Counted from the first letter of the stretch, positions 15,743-25,121 are shown. The stretch: DNA of 31,325 bases from CBFIHN01 sp965662575 (GCA_965662575.1 CBFIHN010000018.1:1-31325); one strand, 5' to 3'. The notes: generated by a model not told the origin, from the sequence alone. Program-made: numbers and translations.

Positions 15743-17968
15743 ATGTACTTATTCTGTATTTTATTGTTGCCACTGCTAGCAGCGGCAATCACCGTGTTAT
15801 TACCACGACGTTATGATGTCAATAGTTTAAGTGCGACAGTTATTTTATGGATCTTGGTGTTATTATCGGTAGTGTCTTTAAGCCTTGATGTCCATACAAT
15901 GAGATTGCATTGGCACTACTTTTCAGCTGGTGACCATATTGTTTTTGATCTTGGGTTTCGTCTCGATCACTTCGCAAAGTTATTACTTGTATTTATCAGC
16001 CTATTAGCGGTGGTTATTTACCGCTATGCTGATCGTTATTTGCGTGGCGACCTGTCTCGCTGTCGATTTTTAGGGCAGTTATGTTTGGCAGTATTCAGTA
16101 CAATTATTTTGGTAACGGCTGATAACTTGCTCACAGCCTTTGTTGCTTGGCAATTAATAGGCTTGTCCATTTATCTTTTGTTAAATCATTATCATTACGA
16201 TTTACAGGCTAACCGGGCAGCGAAGAAAAAGTTTGTCATTAATCGTTTAGGTGACACGACTTTTTTGTTTGCAATTATGTTGGCCTATCATGATGTTGGT
16301 AGTACGCAATTTTCGCAATTGGTCCATGCGCCACATTTAACGCTCATTGCTTTGTTGGTATTTATCGCAGTGATGACTAAGTCGGCCCAGTTTCCATTTC
16401 ATATTTGGCTACCTGATACGATGGAAGCGCCAACGCCGGTGTCGGCTTTTATGCATGCTGGTGTGATTAATGCGGGTGGGATCTTATTAACGCGTTTGTC
16501 CGCGATGTTATTGCATAGCAGTGTGATGATGGTCTTTATTTTGTGTGTTGGTTTAATCAGTGCTATTTTAGCGGCAATCTTTGCTCAAGGTCAGTTTGAT
16601 GTGAAGAAAAAATTAGCCTATTCCACCATGGGGCAAATGGGTTATATGCTGGTTCAAGTAGGTAGTGGAGCTTTTTTAGCCGCGATTTTTCATTTAATTG
16701 CCCATGGTTTTTATAAAGCAACTTTGTTTTTGAGTGCGGGTGATACGTTGCAGAGACCACCAGAAAACCCACCTGTTAAGGCGCCTGCTGTATGGGGTTA
16801 TTTAGGTGGTGTGGCCTTGTTGGGTGTTGGTTTAGCCTATAGTCATTTCATTGATTTACATTTGCCATGGTTAATTTGGACGTTTCTGCTGATGACGGTG
16901 TGTTATAGCTTTAATCGTACGCAGCAGTTTGCGCATAACAAATGGACGGCAGTGGTTGTCTTGTGTTTGTTATTCTTGGTTTATATGACAGTACTACGTT
17001 TAGTCGATGGTTTTTTACATCATTATGATTATGTGGTGTTAAACACCGGTTTATTACAGTATCTATTGTCAGCTGTGGTTGTTGTGCTCTATCTATTGCA
17101 GCAGCATGTGGTTGGTAAGGGAAAGTTGTATCAAGTGCCACGGAAGCTACAGCATATATTTTGTGAAGAAAAGCTATACATTGAGCCTTTATACCGCAGT
17201 TTGTGGTTGCGGCCACTGCGGATGGTCGGTGAGTGGTTCAATGTTCATCTGGCGAAAAAAAACCGTATGCATTGTTTAGGCGGTGTGAGTATTTTAAGCA
17301 CGGGTATTTTGATTGTCATCACCATGTTATTACCACATGCCAGTGGTTCAATAGGGTGGTTGACGCTATGTCTTTGCTATGCTGTGCTCGCTTTTGTCAT
17401 GGCGAATATTATTTTAAATCGCTGCCATCATTTACAATATGCTTTGCTATGGATAGCGATTTCACAATTTTATTTTGTCTTAATTGGTGCCAGTTCTGTC
17501 AATGGGGTTATGCAGCAGGTCAGTATGCTGTATTTAGTGAATCTACTGTTATTGCTATTGATGTTTCATTTATTGTTGCGCCAAAATCGCCCTTTGCAGC
17601 GAAGGCCATCGGCTAGTGTCATGGTTCGGACAAATCAATTATCACTGAAGCTGTTTTATCTCTCCAGTGGCTTGCTTTTGTTAATTGGTGTACCAGGAAC
17701 AGTGAGTTTTTTGGCTGAAATTACCTATCTTGAATCATTGGTGCAAGCCCATTTGGTCTTAGCAATTTTATTTGCCATTGGTATGATTGCCTTGGCTATT
17801 GCCGTCATGCATGCGTTACAGTTATACGTGTTTACCAGTAAGCAACCACGCGTAGTCCAGCAGCAACTCATGCTGTGGGAACATATTTGCTGTGTGGTGA
17901 TTATTGCATTGAATATTGTCAGTGGTGTCAACCCTCAGGCGATTTTTTCTTTAGTTAGAGGTCATTAA
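15743..17968 (+). CDS. dabB: DabB-type proton-conducting subunit with long C-terminal extension
   Basis: Membrane subunit of the DAB inorganic carbon pump, related to NuoL/MrpA antiporter-like subunits. The first ~470 residues hold the core: TKSAQFPFHIWLPDTMEAPT with the conserved lysine, then PVSAFMHAG, KKKLAYSTMGQMGYM and HLIAHGFYKATLFLSAG. The position of the NuoL glutamate in the WE motif reads Gln (VAWQLIGLSIY). A hydrophilic link (EEKLYIEPLYRSLWLRPLR) leads to an unusual second part of about 230 residues (512-741) with some six hydrophobic segments and a NuoM/NuoN-like GVPGTVSFLAEITY motif. DabB proteins are usually nearer 500-550 residues, so this looks like a fusion or extension. dabA follows after 1 bp. 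Confidence 0.9.
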   Translation: MYLFCILLLPLLAAAITVLLPRRYDVNSLSATVILWILVLLSVVSLSLDVHTMRLHWHYFSAGDHIVFDLGFRLDHFAKLLLVFISLLAVVIYRYADRYLRGDLSRCRFLGQLCLAVFSTIILVTADNLLTAFVAWQLIGLSIYLLLNHYHYDLQANRAAKKKFVINRLGDTTFLFAIMLAYHDVGSTQFSQLVHAPHLTLIALLVFIAVMTKSAQFPFHIWLPDTMEAPTPVSAFMHAGVINAGGILLTRLSAMLLHSSVMMVFILCVGLISAILAAIFAQGQFDVKKKLAYSTMGQMGYMLVQVGSGAFLAAIFHLIAHGFYKATLFLSAGDTLQRPPENPPVKAPAVWGYLGGVALLGVGLAYSHFIDLHLPWLIWTFLLMTVCYSFNRTQQFAHNKWTAVVVLCLLFLVYMTVLRLVDGFLHHYDYVVLNTGLLQYLLSAVVVVLYLLQQHVVGKGKLYQVPRKLQHIFCEEKLYIEPLYRSLWLRPLRMVGEWFNVHLAKKNRMHCLGGVSILSTGILIVITMLLPHASGSIGWLTLCLCYAVLAFVMANIILNRCHHLQYALLWIAISQFYFVLIGASSVNGVMQQVSMLYLVNLLLLLLMFHLLLRQNRPLQRRPSASVMVRTNQLSLKLFYLSSGLLLLIGVPGTVSFLAEITYLESLVQAHLVLAILFAIGMIALAIAVMHALQLYVFTSKQPRVVQQQLMLWEHICCVVIIALNIVSGVNPQAIFSLVRGH

Positions 17969-17969
17969 G

Positions 17970-20189
17970 ATGTCTGTAATTGACGAGGCTCTACAGGGCG
18001 CCAGTGCTTATTTAAGCAGCTACTTTCCATTGCCGGGTTTTATTGCGACCAATCCATTATGGGATCACAAGCATCAACCCTTTCATCAGGCATTAATGCA
18101 TGCAAACCTGAGTCAATTAATTGCATTTTATTCTGCAGCTTATGAGCAGGGTGAGTTAACCGATAGCTTGTTGCAACAGGCAATTAGTTATTATCAAGAT
18201 AAAGCATTGACACAAGACTGGACGCTTAGCAATGTGTTGGCTATTTTGCAACAGCCACCGGTCCCAGAAAAAGTTGCGCTACTCTATGCACAGCAAGTCG
18301 GTGAATTTGAATTTAATTATGCACCGATTGCGATTAAAAATCGTTGCCTGAGATTTTTACTCAGCTTCTTTGGTCAATCAAATCATGATGCCGATTTATT
18401 TGTTTATTGGCGCGCTAATTTACGTGGTTTTGAGCAGCAGCAGTTTACTGATGCAATGAGCACTTTGAGTTATTTACTTAAAAAGTTGTCAATTCCAGAA
18501 GCAGTTTATGTGCAGTACATGCAGGCAATCTTTAGTCAATTGTATGGTTGGGGGAGTTTGATTAAATGGCTCAATCAACGCCCAGGTAATCCTTGGATCC
18601 AGCACAAGGCTAGTCTGAGTAGCTTATTGATTCTTTGGCTTTACGAAGAATTACAATTGCAATGCAAAACACGGCAGGTATATCAACAGCAGAACTTGCA
18701 GTGCTATGATCTGCCACAACGCCATTTGGCTGAAGCAGCAAGTATTTGCCAATATGCTTATGATTTAGCTTATAGCCAAAAACTATTAGCCAAACTGGAT
18801 AATCCAGCTCAAGCCAAGACTAAGGTGAAAACCCCTAAGGCACAGTTTGTTTTTTGTATTGATACGCGCTCGGAAGGGCTGCGTCGTCATTTAGAGCAAC
18901 AAGGTGATTATGAAACCTTTGGTTTTGCTGGGTTTTTTGGTTTCGCCTTTCAACTGCATCAACACGGTAAAACACCCTCACTACAGTGTCCTGCACTGTT
19001 AAACCCTGAGGAGTTAGTTGAAGTGCAGCAAACAATCAAAACTTACGTTGAACAAAGTATTGATCAGCAGAAACAGCTGGCAAAAGCCCATAAAAAAAAT
19101 TGGCTGTCACCCTATGTGTGGTTTGAGTTAGCTGGTTTGTGGCTATTGCCGGTTATGCTGTATAAAACTTTACTGCCAAGTCAATACCAATTACAAAAGA
19201 AAAAGCGCCAGCAGCGAGTCAGTCAGCAATTGGTACAGCAGTTACAGCAGGCTGTTTTAGAACAGCTGCCGGGATTGGTTGATGCGGCAGAAGGCTTTCT
19301 CAAAACGATGGGTTTAGTTGATCATTTTGCTAATGATATTTTTGTTTGTGCGCATCAGTCGACTTCTGAAAACAATCCTTTTGCAGCAGCTTTAGATTGC
19401 GGCGCTTGTGGGGGTAATTCCGGGGTTCCTAATGCTATGGTTGCGGCAGTCGTTTTAAATGACCAGGCCATTCGTGAACAGCTTAAAGTGCGTGGTATTG
19501 ATATACCAGCGCGAGTTAAGTTCCGTGCTGCCTGTCATCATACAGTGCGCGATGAGCTGGAAATTTATGACCAAGACGGATTATCATCACCGTTACAGCA
19601 AGATATTGATAAGGCCTGTCGTCAGTTACGTCAGGAGCGTTTGGCCGATTTCCCAGGTAATCGGCAATTGGCGATTGAGGTGAAACAAAAAGAAGCTGAT
19701 TGGGCTGAGCTGTTGCCCGAGTTAGGTCTGGCAAATAATGCTGCCATGATTGTTGCCCCGCGGTGGTTAACACAAAATAGCAACTTGCACCGTCGGACAT
19801 TCTTGCATTCCTATGATCCCAGTATTGATCCAAAAGGAGAGATCCTGCATGTCATTTTATCCGCGCCGGTGATCGTGGCACATTGGATTAATGCGCAATA
19901 TTATTTTTCGACAATTGATAACAAACAGTTTGGCGCTGGCAACAAAGTTTTGCATAATGTGATTCCGAATATCGGTGTGATGGAAGGCAATTTAAGTGAT
20001 TTGCAAATTGGCTTGCCTGAGCAAAGTGTCAGCTATCGTAGCCAGTGGATGCATCAACCACATAAATTACAGGTGGTGTTATATGCCAATCCTAGGCTGG
20101 TCACACAATTGATTGAATCTAATCAAGATTTAAAATCATTGGTTGATGGTGGCTGGTTGTCTATCATCAATGTAAAACCCGAGTCATGA
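17970..20189 (+). CDS. dabA: DabA inorganic carbon transporter subunit
   Basis: 739-residue DUF2309/UPF0753 protein, the large cytoplasmic subunit of the DAB complex. It is a beta-carbonic-anhydrase-like zinc protein thought to hydrate CO2 vectorially to bicarbonate, powered through DabB. The proposed zinc set is present: Cys296 and Asp298 in VFCIDTRSEG, His462 in CAHQSTSENN, and Cys477 in DCGACGGNSG; the 15-residue His-Cys spacing equals the known one. N-terminal PLPGFIATNPLWD and C-terminal GAGNKVLHNVIPNIGVMEGN are typical. GAGG lies 8 bases before the ATG. Its stop overlaps the kinase start (ATGA). No carboxysome or Rubisco gene is in view, so a role in supplying bicarbonate to metabolism is inferred. 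Confidence 0.95.
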   Translation: MSVIDEALQGASAYLSSYFPLPGFIATNPLWDHKHQPFHQALMHANLSQLIAFYSAAYEQGELTDSLLQQAISYYQDKALTQDWTLSNVLAILQQPPVPEKVALLYAQQVGEFEFNYAPIAIKNRCLRFLLSFFGQSNHDADLFVYWRANLRGFEQQQFTDAMSTLSYLLKKLSIPEAVYVQYMQAIFSQLYGWGSLIKWLNQRPGNPWIQHKASLSSLLILWLYEELQLQCKTRQVYQQQNLQCYDLPQRHLAEAASICQYAYDLAYSQKLLAKLDNPAQAKTKVKTPKAQFVFCIDTRSEGLRRHLEQQGDYETFGFAGFFGFAFQLHQHGKTPSLQCPALLNPEELVEVQQTIKTYVEQSIDQQKQLAKAHKKNWLSPYVWFELAGLWLLPVMLYKTLLPSQYQLQKKKRQQRVSQQLVQQLQQAVLEQLPGLVDAAEGFLKTMGLVDHFANDIFVCAHQSTSENNPFAAALDCGACGGNSGVPNAMVAAVVLNDQAIREQLKVRGIDIPARVKFRAACHHTVRDELEIYDQDGLSSPLQQDIDKACRQLRQERLADFPGNRQLAIEVKQKEADWAELLPELGLANNAAMIVAPRWLTQNSNLHRRTFLHSYDPSIDPKGEILHVILSAPVIVAHWINAQYYFSTIDNKQFGAGNKVLHNVIPNIGVMEGNLSDLQIGLPEQSVSYRSQWMHQPHKLQVVLYANPRLVTQLIESNQDLKSLVDGGWLSIINVKPES

Positions 20190-21100
20190 AGACCAGTTTA
20201 AAAACCTTTCTTTTGTTTGCGGTTTCGTTGTTCATTCTTGAAGCCATTATGATGACGCTATGCTCACAGCTTGGTGTTGCGCCCGAAATACAAGCAAAGC
20301 ATTTGCTGTTGAATATCATTAACTACGTGTTAATTATTGTTTTATGGCTGGCATTTTTCTTTTATACTCGACAGACACTTGCTGATCAGTTATTGACCTC
20401 TATTAAGTCAGGGGGCTCAGGTAAAAGTGAGCGAGCGGTTGAGCAACTGACGGCACAAATTCAGCAATATTACGATGAAAAAAACCTGATGATTACCGCG
20501 TTGGCACATGATATTCGTACGCCATTAACCGAAGCGCTGCTACGGATTGAGCTGATGGAAAATCCGCCATCAGAAATGACGGACATTATCAACAACCTTA
20601 ATAACATTAACCACATTGTGGTCAGTTCATTAGAATATGCTAAAGAGCCTGACAACCTCAAAACTTATCATGCTGATATTGTTGGTCTGTTGACAACGAT
20701 TGTTCAAGAAAAACGAAGTGATGAATTTGACCTCTATTTTGACAGTGATATTGATCATTATGATATGGAAGTTGAAGGGGCTTTATTTAAACGCATGATT
20801 ATCAATTTAATTGATAATGCTAAGCAATATGCGACCAGTTGTCGTTTGTCTTTGGTTAAAGCTGAGCAGGTATTAACCATTATTTGCGAAGATGATGGCC
20901 CAGGAGTGCCTGATAAATTTTTGGACTTGTTAGCCATCCCCTTTTTTCGTGTTGATGAAGCGCGAACAGATACACAAGGCACAGGGCTTGGCTTAGCAAT
21001 TGTCAAAAAGATCGCTTCAATGCACGATGCTACAGTGCAATTTGAAAATTGCGGTAGTTCAGGTTTTCGTGTTGTGATTGTTTGGTCGCAATTAGCCTAA
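20186..21100 (+). CDS. orphan sensor histidine kinase
   Basis: 304 residues. Two membrane helices (about 7-25 and 42-62) enclose only a very short periplasmic loop, so sensing is probably in or at the membrane. There is no clear HAMP; a short linker leads to the dimerisation domain with phospho-acceptor His108 in ALAHDIRTPLTEALL, then N-box INLIDNAKQYA, G1 EDDGPGVP, F-box PFFRVDEA and G2 GTGLGLAIVKKI. All catalytic boxes look intact. It overlaps dabA by 4 bp (ATGA), implying coupled translation, yet no response regulator is nearby. A link between carbon or pH state and regulation is inference from this position. Confidence 0.92.
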   Translation: MKTSLKTFLLFAVSLFILEAIMMTLCSQLGVAPEIQAKHLLLNIINYVLIIVLWLAFFFYTRQTLADQLLTSIKSGGSGKSERAVEQLTAQIQQYYDEKNLMITALAHDIRTPLTEALLRIELMENPPSEMTDIINNLNNINHIVVSSLEYAKEPDNLKTYHADIVGLLTTIVQEKRSDEFDLYFDSDIDHYDMEVEGALFKRMIINLIDNAKQYATSCRLSLVKAEQVLTIICEDDGPGVPDKFLDLLAIPFFRVDEARTDTQGTGLGLAIVKKIASMHDATVQFENCGSSGFRVVIVWSQLA

Positions 21101-21120
21101 TAAATAGGCAGTTTTTCATT

Positions 21121-21168
21121 TTTTTCAACGATGCTAGTGCCGCTAGACATTGGTTGGCAACAGTCCCC
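21121..21168 (+). repeat. dispersed structured repeat, copy C
   Basis: About 47 bp starting TTTTTCAACGATGCTAG and ending GGTTGGCAACAGTCCC. It can fold into an imperfect ~12-bp stem: CAAC-GATG-CTAG against CTAG-A-CAT-T-G-GTTG around a TGCCG loop. It lies 20 bp after the kinase stop and before the dprA promoter, so it may act as a 3'-end structure. Confidence 0.8.
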
Positions 21169-21220
21169 CTCAGTACGACAACGCCTGGTGTTAACCGTCT
21201 TCAATCATTGCATTAGCCAA

Positions 21221-21250
21221 TTCACTATGCTATTTTGGTTAATTTATAAT
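21221..21250 (+). promoter_or_regulatory. promoter of dprA
   Basis: TTCACT (21221-21226), 18-bp spacer, perfect TATAAT (21245-21250). The -10 box ends only 10 bp before the dprA ATG, so the transcript would have a leader of about 4 nt. Confidence 0.6.
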
Positions 21251-21260
21251 CATCACTGTA

Positions 21261-22358
21261 ATGAATAAACAACAAGCTTGGCTACGCTTAATTCTAGCGC
21301 CACAACTCGGTTATGCAACATACCTTAAACTATCCCAGCAACACACCGACATCTTGGCACTATTGGCATCCCCCAGTCTCTTGGCAAAGGCTAAGCTTAA
21401 ACCACAAACGTATCATGCGTTGTTGAACCCCGATGCAACAAAACTTCAGCTAGCCGAACAGTGGTTGTCAAAACCGGGGCATCATTTGATTTGCTTGGTT
21501 GATGAAAGCTACCCCAACGCATTACGAGAAATTCCCGACCCACCTTTAGCGCTATTTGTCGAGGGTGATATCAAGGTATTGCGCGATCCGCAATTGGCAA
21601 TTGTTGGCAGTCGTCGACCCACCTCTTATGGGAAAGAAAATGCTTTTGCATTTGCCAAACATTTTGCCGAGACTGGTTTAACGATTACCAGTGGTTTGGC
21701 ATGGGGTATTGATGCAACCGCGCATCAAGGTGCTTTAAAAGGTCACGGCCAAACGATTGCTGTATTGGGTTGTGGTATCGATCAAATATATCCAGCAAAT
21801 CATCAAAGTTTGGCTGAAGATATTCGCCAATCAGGTGCGCTGATTTCAGAATATCCACCGGGTACACCCTTACACCCGGGCTTATTTCCTAAACGCAATC
21901 GCATTATCAGTGGTTTAAGTGTTGGGACGTTAATTGTTGAGGCAGGTTTAAAAAGTGGCTCATTAATTAGTGCAAGGTTAGCCATGGAGCAAGGGCGTGA
22001 GGTTTTTGCCATTCCGGGGTCAATTCATAATCCAATGACAAAAGGTTGTCATCAGTTAATCCAGTCAGGGGTTAAGTTGGTTGAATCAGCTGAGGATATT
22101 CTGCAAGAATTACAGTCAGCACTTTCACCATATTTGCAACCCAAAAAAGACAGAATAGCTCAAGCCGTTAGTGAAGAAAAAGAGCCTCTTGGTAGCGAGT
22201 ATTTGGCATTTCTCGACTATATCGGTTACGATAGTACGCCAACTGATTTGATTATTGATCGCAGTGGCCTATCAGTGCCAGAAGCGGCATCGATGCTATT
22301 GATGTTGGAGTTACAAGGTCATATCCGTGCTACTGCCGGAGGCTATATGAGAGTGTGA
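21261..22358 (+). CDS. dprA: DNA processing protein DprA
   Basis: Loads RecA onto incoming single strands during natural transformation. 365 residues: a short N-terminal helical domain (AWLRLILAPQLGYATY), a central Rossmann domain with VGSRRPTSYG, SGLAWGIDATAHQGAL, AVLGCGIDQIYP and SEYPPGTPLHPGLFPKRNRI, and a C-terminal winged-helix-like DML1 domain (TPTDLIIDRSGLSVPEAASM). Length and domains are complete. WLRL at the N-terminus supports the ATG at 21261 although there is no ribosome binding site and the predicted leader is about 4 nt. smg starts 1 bp after the stop and topA overlaps smg, the usual gammaproteobacterial order. Confidence 0.96.
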   Translation: MNKQQAWLRLILAPQLGYATYLKLSQQHTDILALLASPSLLAKAKLKPQTYHALLNPDATKLQLAEQWLSKPGHHLICLVDESYPNALREIPDPPLALFVEGDIKVLRDPQLAIVGSRRPTSYGKENAFAFAKHFAETGLTITSGLAWGIDATAHQGALKGHGQTIAVLGCGIDQIYPANHQSLAEDIRQSGALISEYPPGTPLHPGLFPKRNRIISGLSVGTLIVEAGLKSGSLISARLAMEQGREVFAIPGSIHNPMTKGCHQLIQSGVKLVESAEDILQELQSALSPYLQPKKDRIAQAVSEEKEPLGSEYLAFLDYIGYDSTPTDLIIDRSGLSVPEAASMLLMLELQGHIRATAGGYMRV

Positions 22359-22359
22359 G

Positions 22360-22821
22360 ATGAACGAATTTACGGACATGGCGATTGCGTTGGTTAACCT
22401 TCGCTGTGATGAAAAAGACAAAATCACTAAGCAGAGCAACGCGTTTTCACGCAAAGAATTAGAAGATCTTTTGGTGTGGTTGCGCGATCGTTTGCATGAA
22501 GAACAAACAGACTATCAATTTGTGCAACCCCCCGGAACACAAAGAATTTTTAGTGTTAAAGAGCAAGAATTATTAAACAAAAAAGTCCAGGCCTTACTGA
22601 TCGACTTTGAGTTGATGGACTTGATTACACCGGCAGAACGTGAGCAAATCATTGACCAAGTCATTAGTCTGGATGCGCCGATTAACGAATTCCAGTTGCG
22701 TTATCTCACCTTTTTAGTTGTTGCACAGCCTGGAGAAGACCATAATCTAGATAATATTTGGCTGGGCAATGTGATTGCAGAATATGGGCACCAAGAACAG
22801 TTCAAAGAGGAACGGCACTAA
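22360..22821 (+). CDS. smg: Smg family protein (DUF494)
   Basis: 153 residues, soluble, acidic. The Smg family is conserved between dprA and topA in gammaproteobacteria, but its role is not established. Visible family features are an N-terminal helical segment, TQRIFSVKEQELLNKKVQAL, GLMDLITPAEREQIIDQ-like central helices (here FELMDLITPAEREQIIDQV) and LRYLTFLVVAQPGEDHNLDN. The stop overlaps the topA start (TAATG). Confidence 0.93.
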   Translation: MNEFTDMAIALVNLRCDEKDKITKQSNAFSRKELEDLLVWLRDRLHEEQTDYQFVQPPGTQRIFSVKEQELLNKKVQALLIDFELMDLITPAEREQIIDQVISLDAPINEFQLRYLTFLVVAQPGEDHNLDNIWLGNVIAEYGHQEQFKEERH

Positions 22822-25121
22822 TGGCAAAGAACTTGGTGGTGGTGGAGTCACCAGCAAAAGCAAAAACGATTGAAAAATACTTAGGCAAAGATTTTAAAGT
22901 GCTTGCCTCTTATGGTCATGTGCGCGATTTAATCAATAAAAATGGGGCGATTGACGTTGACCATGATTTTGCCATGCATTACTTGCCCATTGAACGCAAT
23001 AAACGTCATGTTGATAATATAGTTCGAGAATTGAAAAAAGCAGAAGCACTGTATCTAGCCACTGACCCGGATCGTGAGGGGGAGGCAATTTCTTGGCATC
23101 TCTATGAAATGCTGCAGCAGCGTAACCTATTAAAAGATAAAGCTTGCCGCCGTGTTGCATTCTATGAAATTACCCGCCATGCCGTTAATGAAGCAATTGC
23201 CAATCCACGTGAATTGTCAATGGATTTAGTTAATGCGCAGCAAGCACGTCGTGCTTTAGACTACTTGGTGGGGTTTAACCTATCACCGTTACTCTGGAAA
23301 AAAGTGCAGCGGGGTCTATCCGCTGGGCGTGTACAAAGCCCAGCGTTAAAAATGATTGTCGAACGTGAGATTGACATTGAACAGTTTGTGCGACAAGAAT
23401 ATTGGTCAATTGAGGCAGATTTAAAACACCAATCACATCCATTCATGGCTAAATTGGTTGAGTGGCAAAAAGAAAAGCTACAACAATTCAGTGTCACTAA
23501 TAAAGAGCAGGCTTATAATATTCGTGATTGGTTGTTGGCTCAAGCGGATGGTGAGCTTGCCGTTCATCACATTGAGAAGAAACAGCGGAAACGTCATCCA
23601 GCACCACCCTTTACGACCTCAACGTTGCAACAAGAGGCGTCACGAAAACTCGGATTTGCCACGCGAAAAACTATGCAGGTGGCACAAAACCTTTATGAAG
23701 GGATTGATGTTGGTGGTCAAGAGGGTAATGTCGGTTTAATCACTTATATGCGTACCGATTCAGTCAATTTGTCGAATGATGCCATTGCCGAGATCCGTGG
23801 TTACATCGAAGATCACTACGGCTTAGATCAAGTGCCGAAAAGTCCGCGCGCGTTTAAAACGAAATCTAAAAATGCCCAAGAAGCGCATGAGGCAATTCGC
23901 CCAACCTCGGTCTTGCGTCATCCGGATGCCATTAAAACTGCTTTAACGCCAGATCAATATAAGCTGTATCAATTAATCTGGAAGCGGACAGTTGCCTGTC
24001 AAATGATTCATGCTTTGATTGATACCGTGGCGATTGATTTTCTTTGTGGTGAAGGCGCACGCTTTCGTGCTAACGGCTCAACGGTTGCACATCCGGGTTT
24101 TATGCGTGTTTATCAAGAGAGTTTTGATGACAAAAAAGGTGATGACAGTCAGAACAAGATGTTGCCGCCAATGAAAATCGGCGATAAAGTTAAGTTGATA
24201 GACATCCGTGGCGAACAACATTTTACCGAGCCGCCACCGCGTTATAGCGAAGCGTCATTGGTTAAAGCGCTAGAAGAATATGGCATTGGCCGACCATCAA
24301 CGTATGCCAGTATTATTGCCACCTTACAGAATCGTCATTACGCAACGATTGAAAAGAAACGCTTTTACCCAACCGACGTTGGCCGTGTTGTTGCCCGTTT
24401 TTTAGATAATTATTTTAATCGGTATGTCGAATATAATTTTACCGCCACGTTGGAAGATGAGTTGGATGCCATTTCTCGTGGTGAAGAAGAATGGGTCCCT
24501 GCGTTACGCAAGTTTTGGTCACCATTTATTAAGCTTATTGGTGACATTGACCAAACTGTCCAGCGTAAAGATGTGACGCAAGAGGCAATGGATGAGGACT
24601 GTCCAGAGTGTGGGCAACAATTATCAATTCGTTTAGGTAAAAGTGGTCGATTTATTGGCTGCACCGGTTATCCAGATTGTAGCTATACACGTCCATTGAA
24701 TTCAGATGGTGAGACGCAAGACAAGGTAGAGCCAGAGATTGTAGCTGATCGTCAATGCCCTGAGTGTCATGCCGATTTGTTGATTAAAGAAGGTCGCTAC
24801 GGCAAATTTATAGGGTGCAGTGCTTATCCTAAATGTAAACATATTGAGTCGTTGAATAAACCCAAAGATACCGGGGTGATCTGTCCACAATGTCATGAAG
24901 GTAATATTTTAGAGCGGCGTTCAAAGCGCGGGAAAACGTTCTTTTCTTGTCAGCGTTATCCCAAGTGTGATTATGCCATTTGGCATGAGCCCATTGCTGA
25001 GGTGTGTCCACAGTGCAAATGGCCGATTCTAACAATGAAAACGACTAAACGTTCGGGGACACAAAAAGTCTGTCCGCAGAAGAGCTGCGATTATGTGCAG
25101 TCGGTTGATGAGAATGCTTAG
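22821..25121 (+). CDS. topA: DNA topoisomerase I
   Basis: Type IA topoisomerase that relaxes negative supercoils. 766 residues from the ATG at 22821 (MAKNLVVVESPAKAKTIEKY), with GAGGA upstream; the frame is open to 22758 but the TOPRIM domain starts here. TOPRIM acidic residues lie in DPDREGEAISWH; the catalytic tyrosine is about Tyr309 in GLITYMRTDSVNLS; RPTSVLRHP and GIGRPSTYASII are also conserved. The C-terminus has four cysteine-rich zinc-ribbon repeats (CPECGQQLS, CPECHADLL, CPQCHEGNIL, CPQCKWPIL). E. coli TopA is longer (865); the difference lies in the C-terminal part. Confidence 0.97.
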   Translation: MAKNLVVVESPAKAKTIEKYLGKDFKVLASYGHVRDLINKNGAIDVDHDFAMHYLPIERNKRHVDNIVRELKKAEALYLATDPDREGEAISWHLYEMLQQRNLLKDKACRRVAFYEITRHAVNEAIANPRELSMDLVNAQQARRALDYLVGFNLSPLLWKKVQRGLSAGRVQSPALKMIVEREIDIEQFVRQEYWSIEADLKHQSHPFMAKLVEWQKEKLQQFSVTNKEQAYNIRDWLLAQADGELAVHHIEKKQRKRHPAPPFTTSTLQQEASRKLGFATRKTMQVAQNLYEGIDVGGQEGNVGLITYMRTDSVNLSNDAIAEIRGYIEDHYGLDQVPKSPRAFKTKSKNAQEAHEAIRPTSVLRHPDAIKTALTPDQYKLYQLIWKRTVACQMIHALIDTVAIDFLCGEGARFRANGSTVAHPGFMRVYQESFDDKKGDDSQNKMLPPMKIGDKVKLIDIRGEQHFTEPPPRYSEASLVKALEEYGIGRPSTYASIIATLQNRHYATIEKKRFYPTDVGRVVARFLDNYFNRYVEYNFTATLEDELDAISRGEEEWVPALRKFWSPFIKLIGDIDQTVQRKDVTQEAMDEDCPECGQQLSIRLGKSGRFIGCTGYPDCSYTRPLNSDGETQDKVEPEIVADRQCPECHADLLIKEGRYGKFIGCSAYPKCKHIESLNKPKDTGVICPQCHEGNILERRSKRGKTFFSCQRYPKCDYAIWHEPIAEVCPQCKWPILTMKTTKRSGTQKVCPQKSCDYVQSVDENA

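Noticed and set aside
17233..17616. 127-codon open frame inside dabB
   Set aside because: It is out of frame with a continuous membrane-protein pattern in dabB that spans the whole stretch.
22758..22820. Longer N-terminus for topoisomerase I
   Set aside because: MAKNLVVVESPAKAKTI at 22821 is the family start, with a good ribosome binding site.
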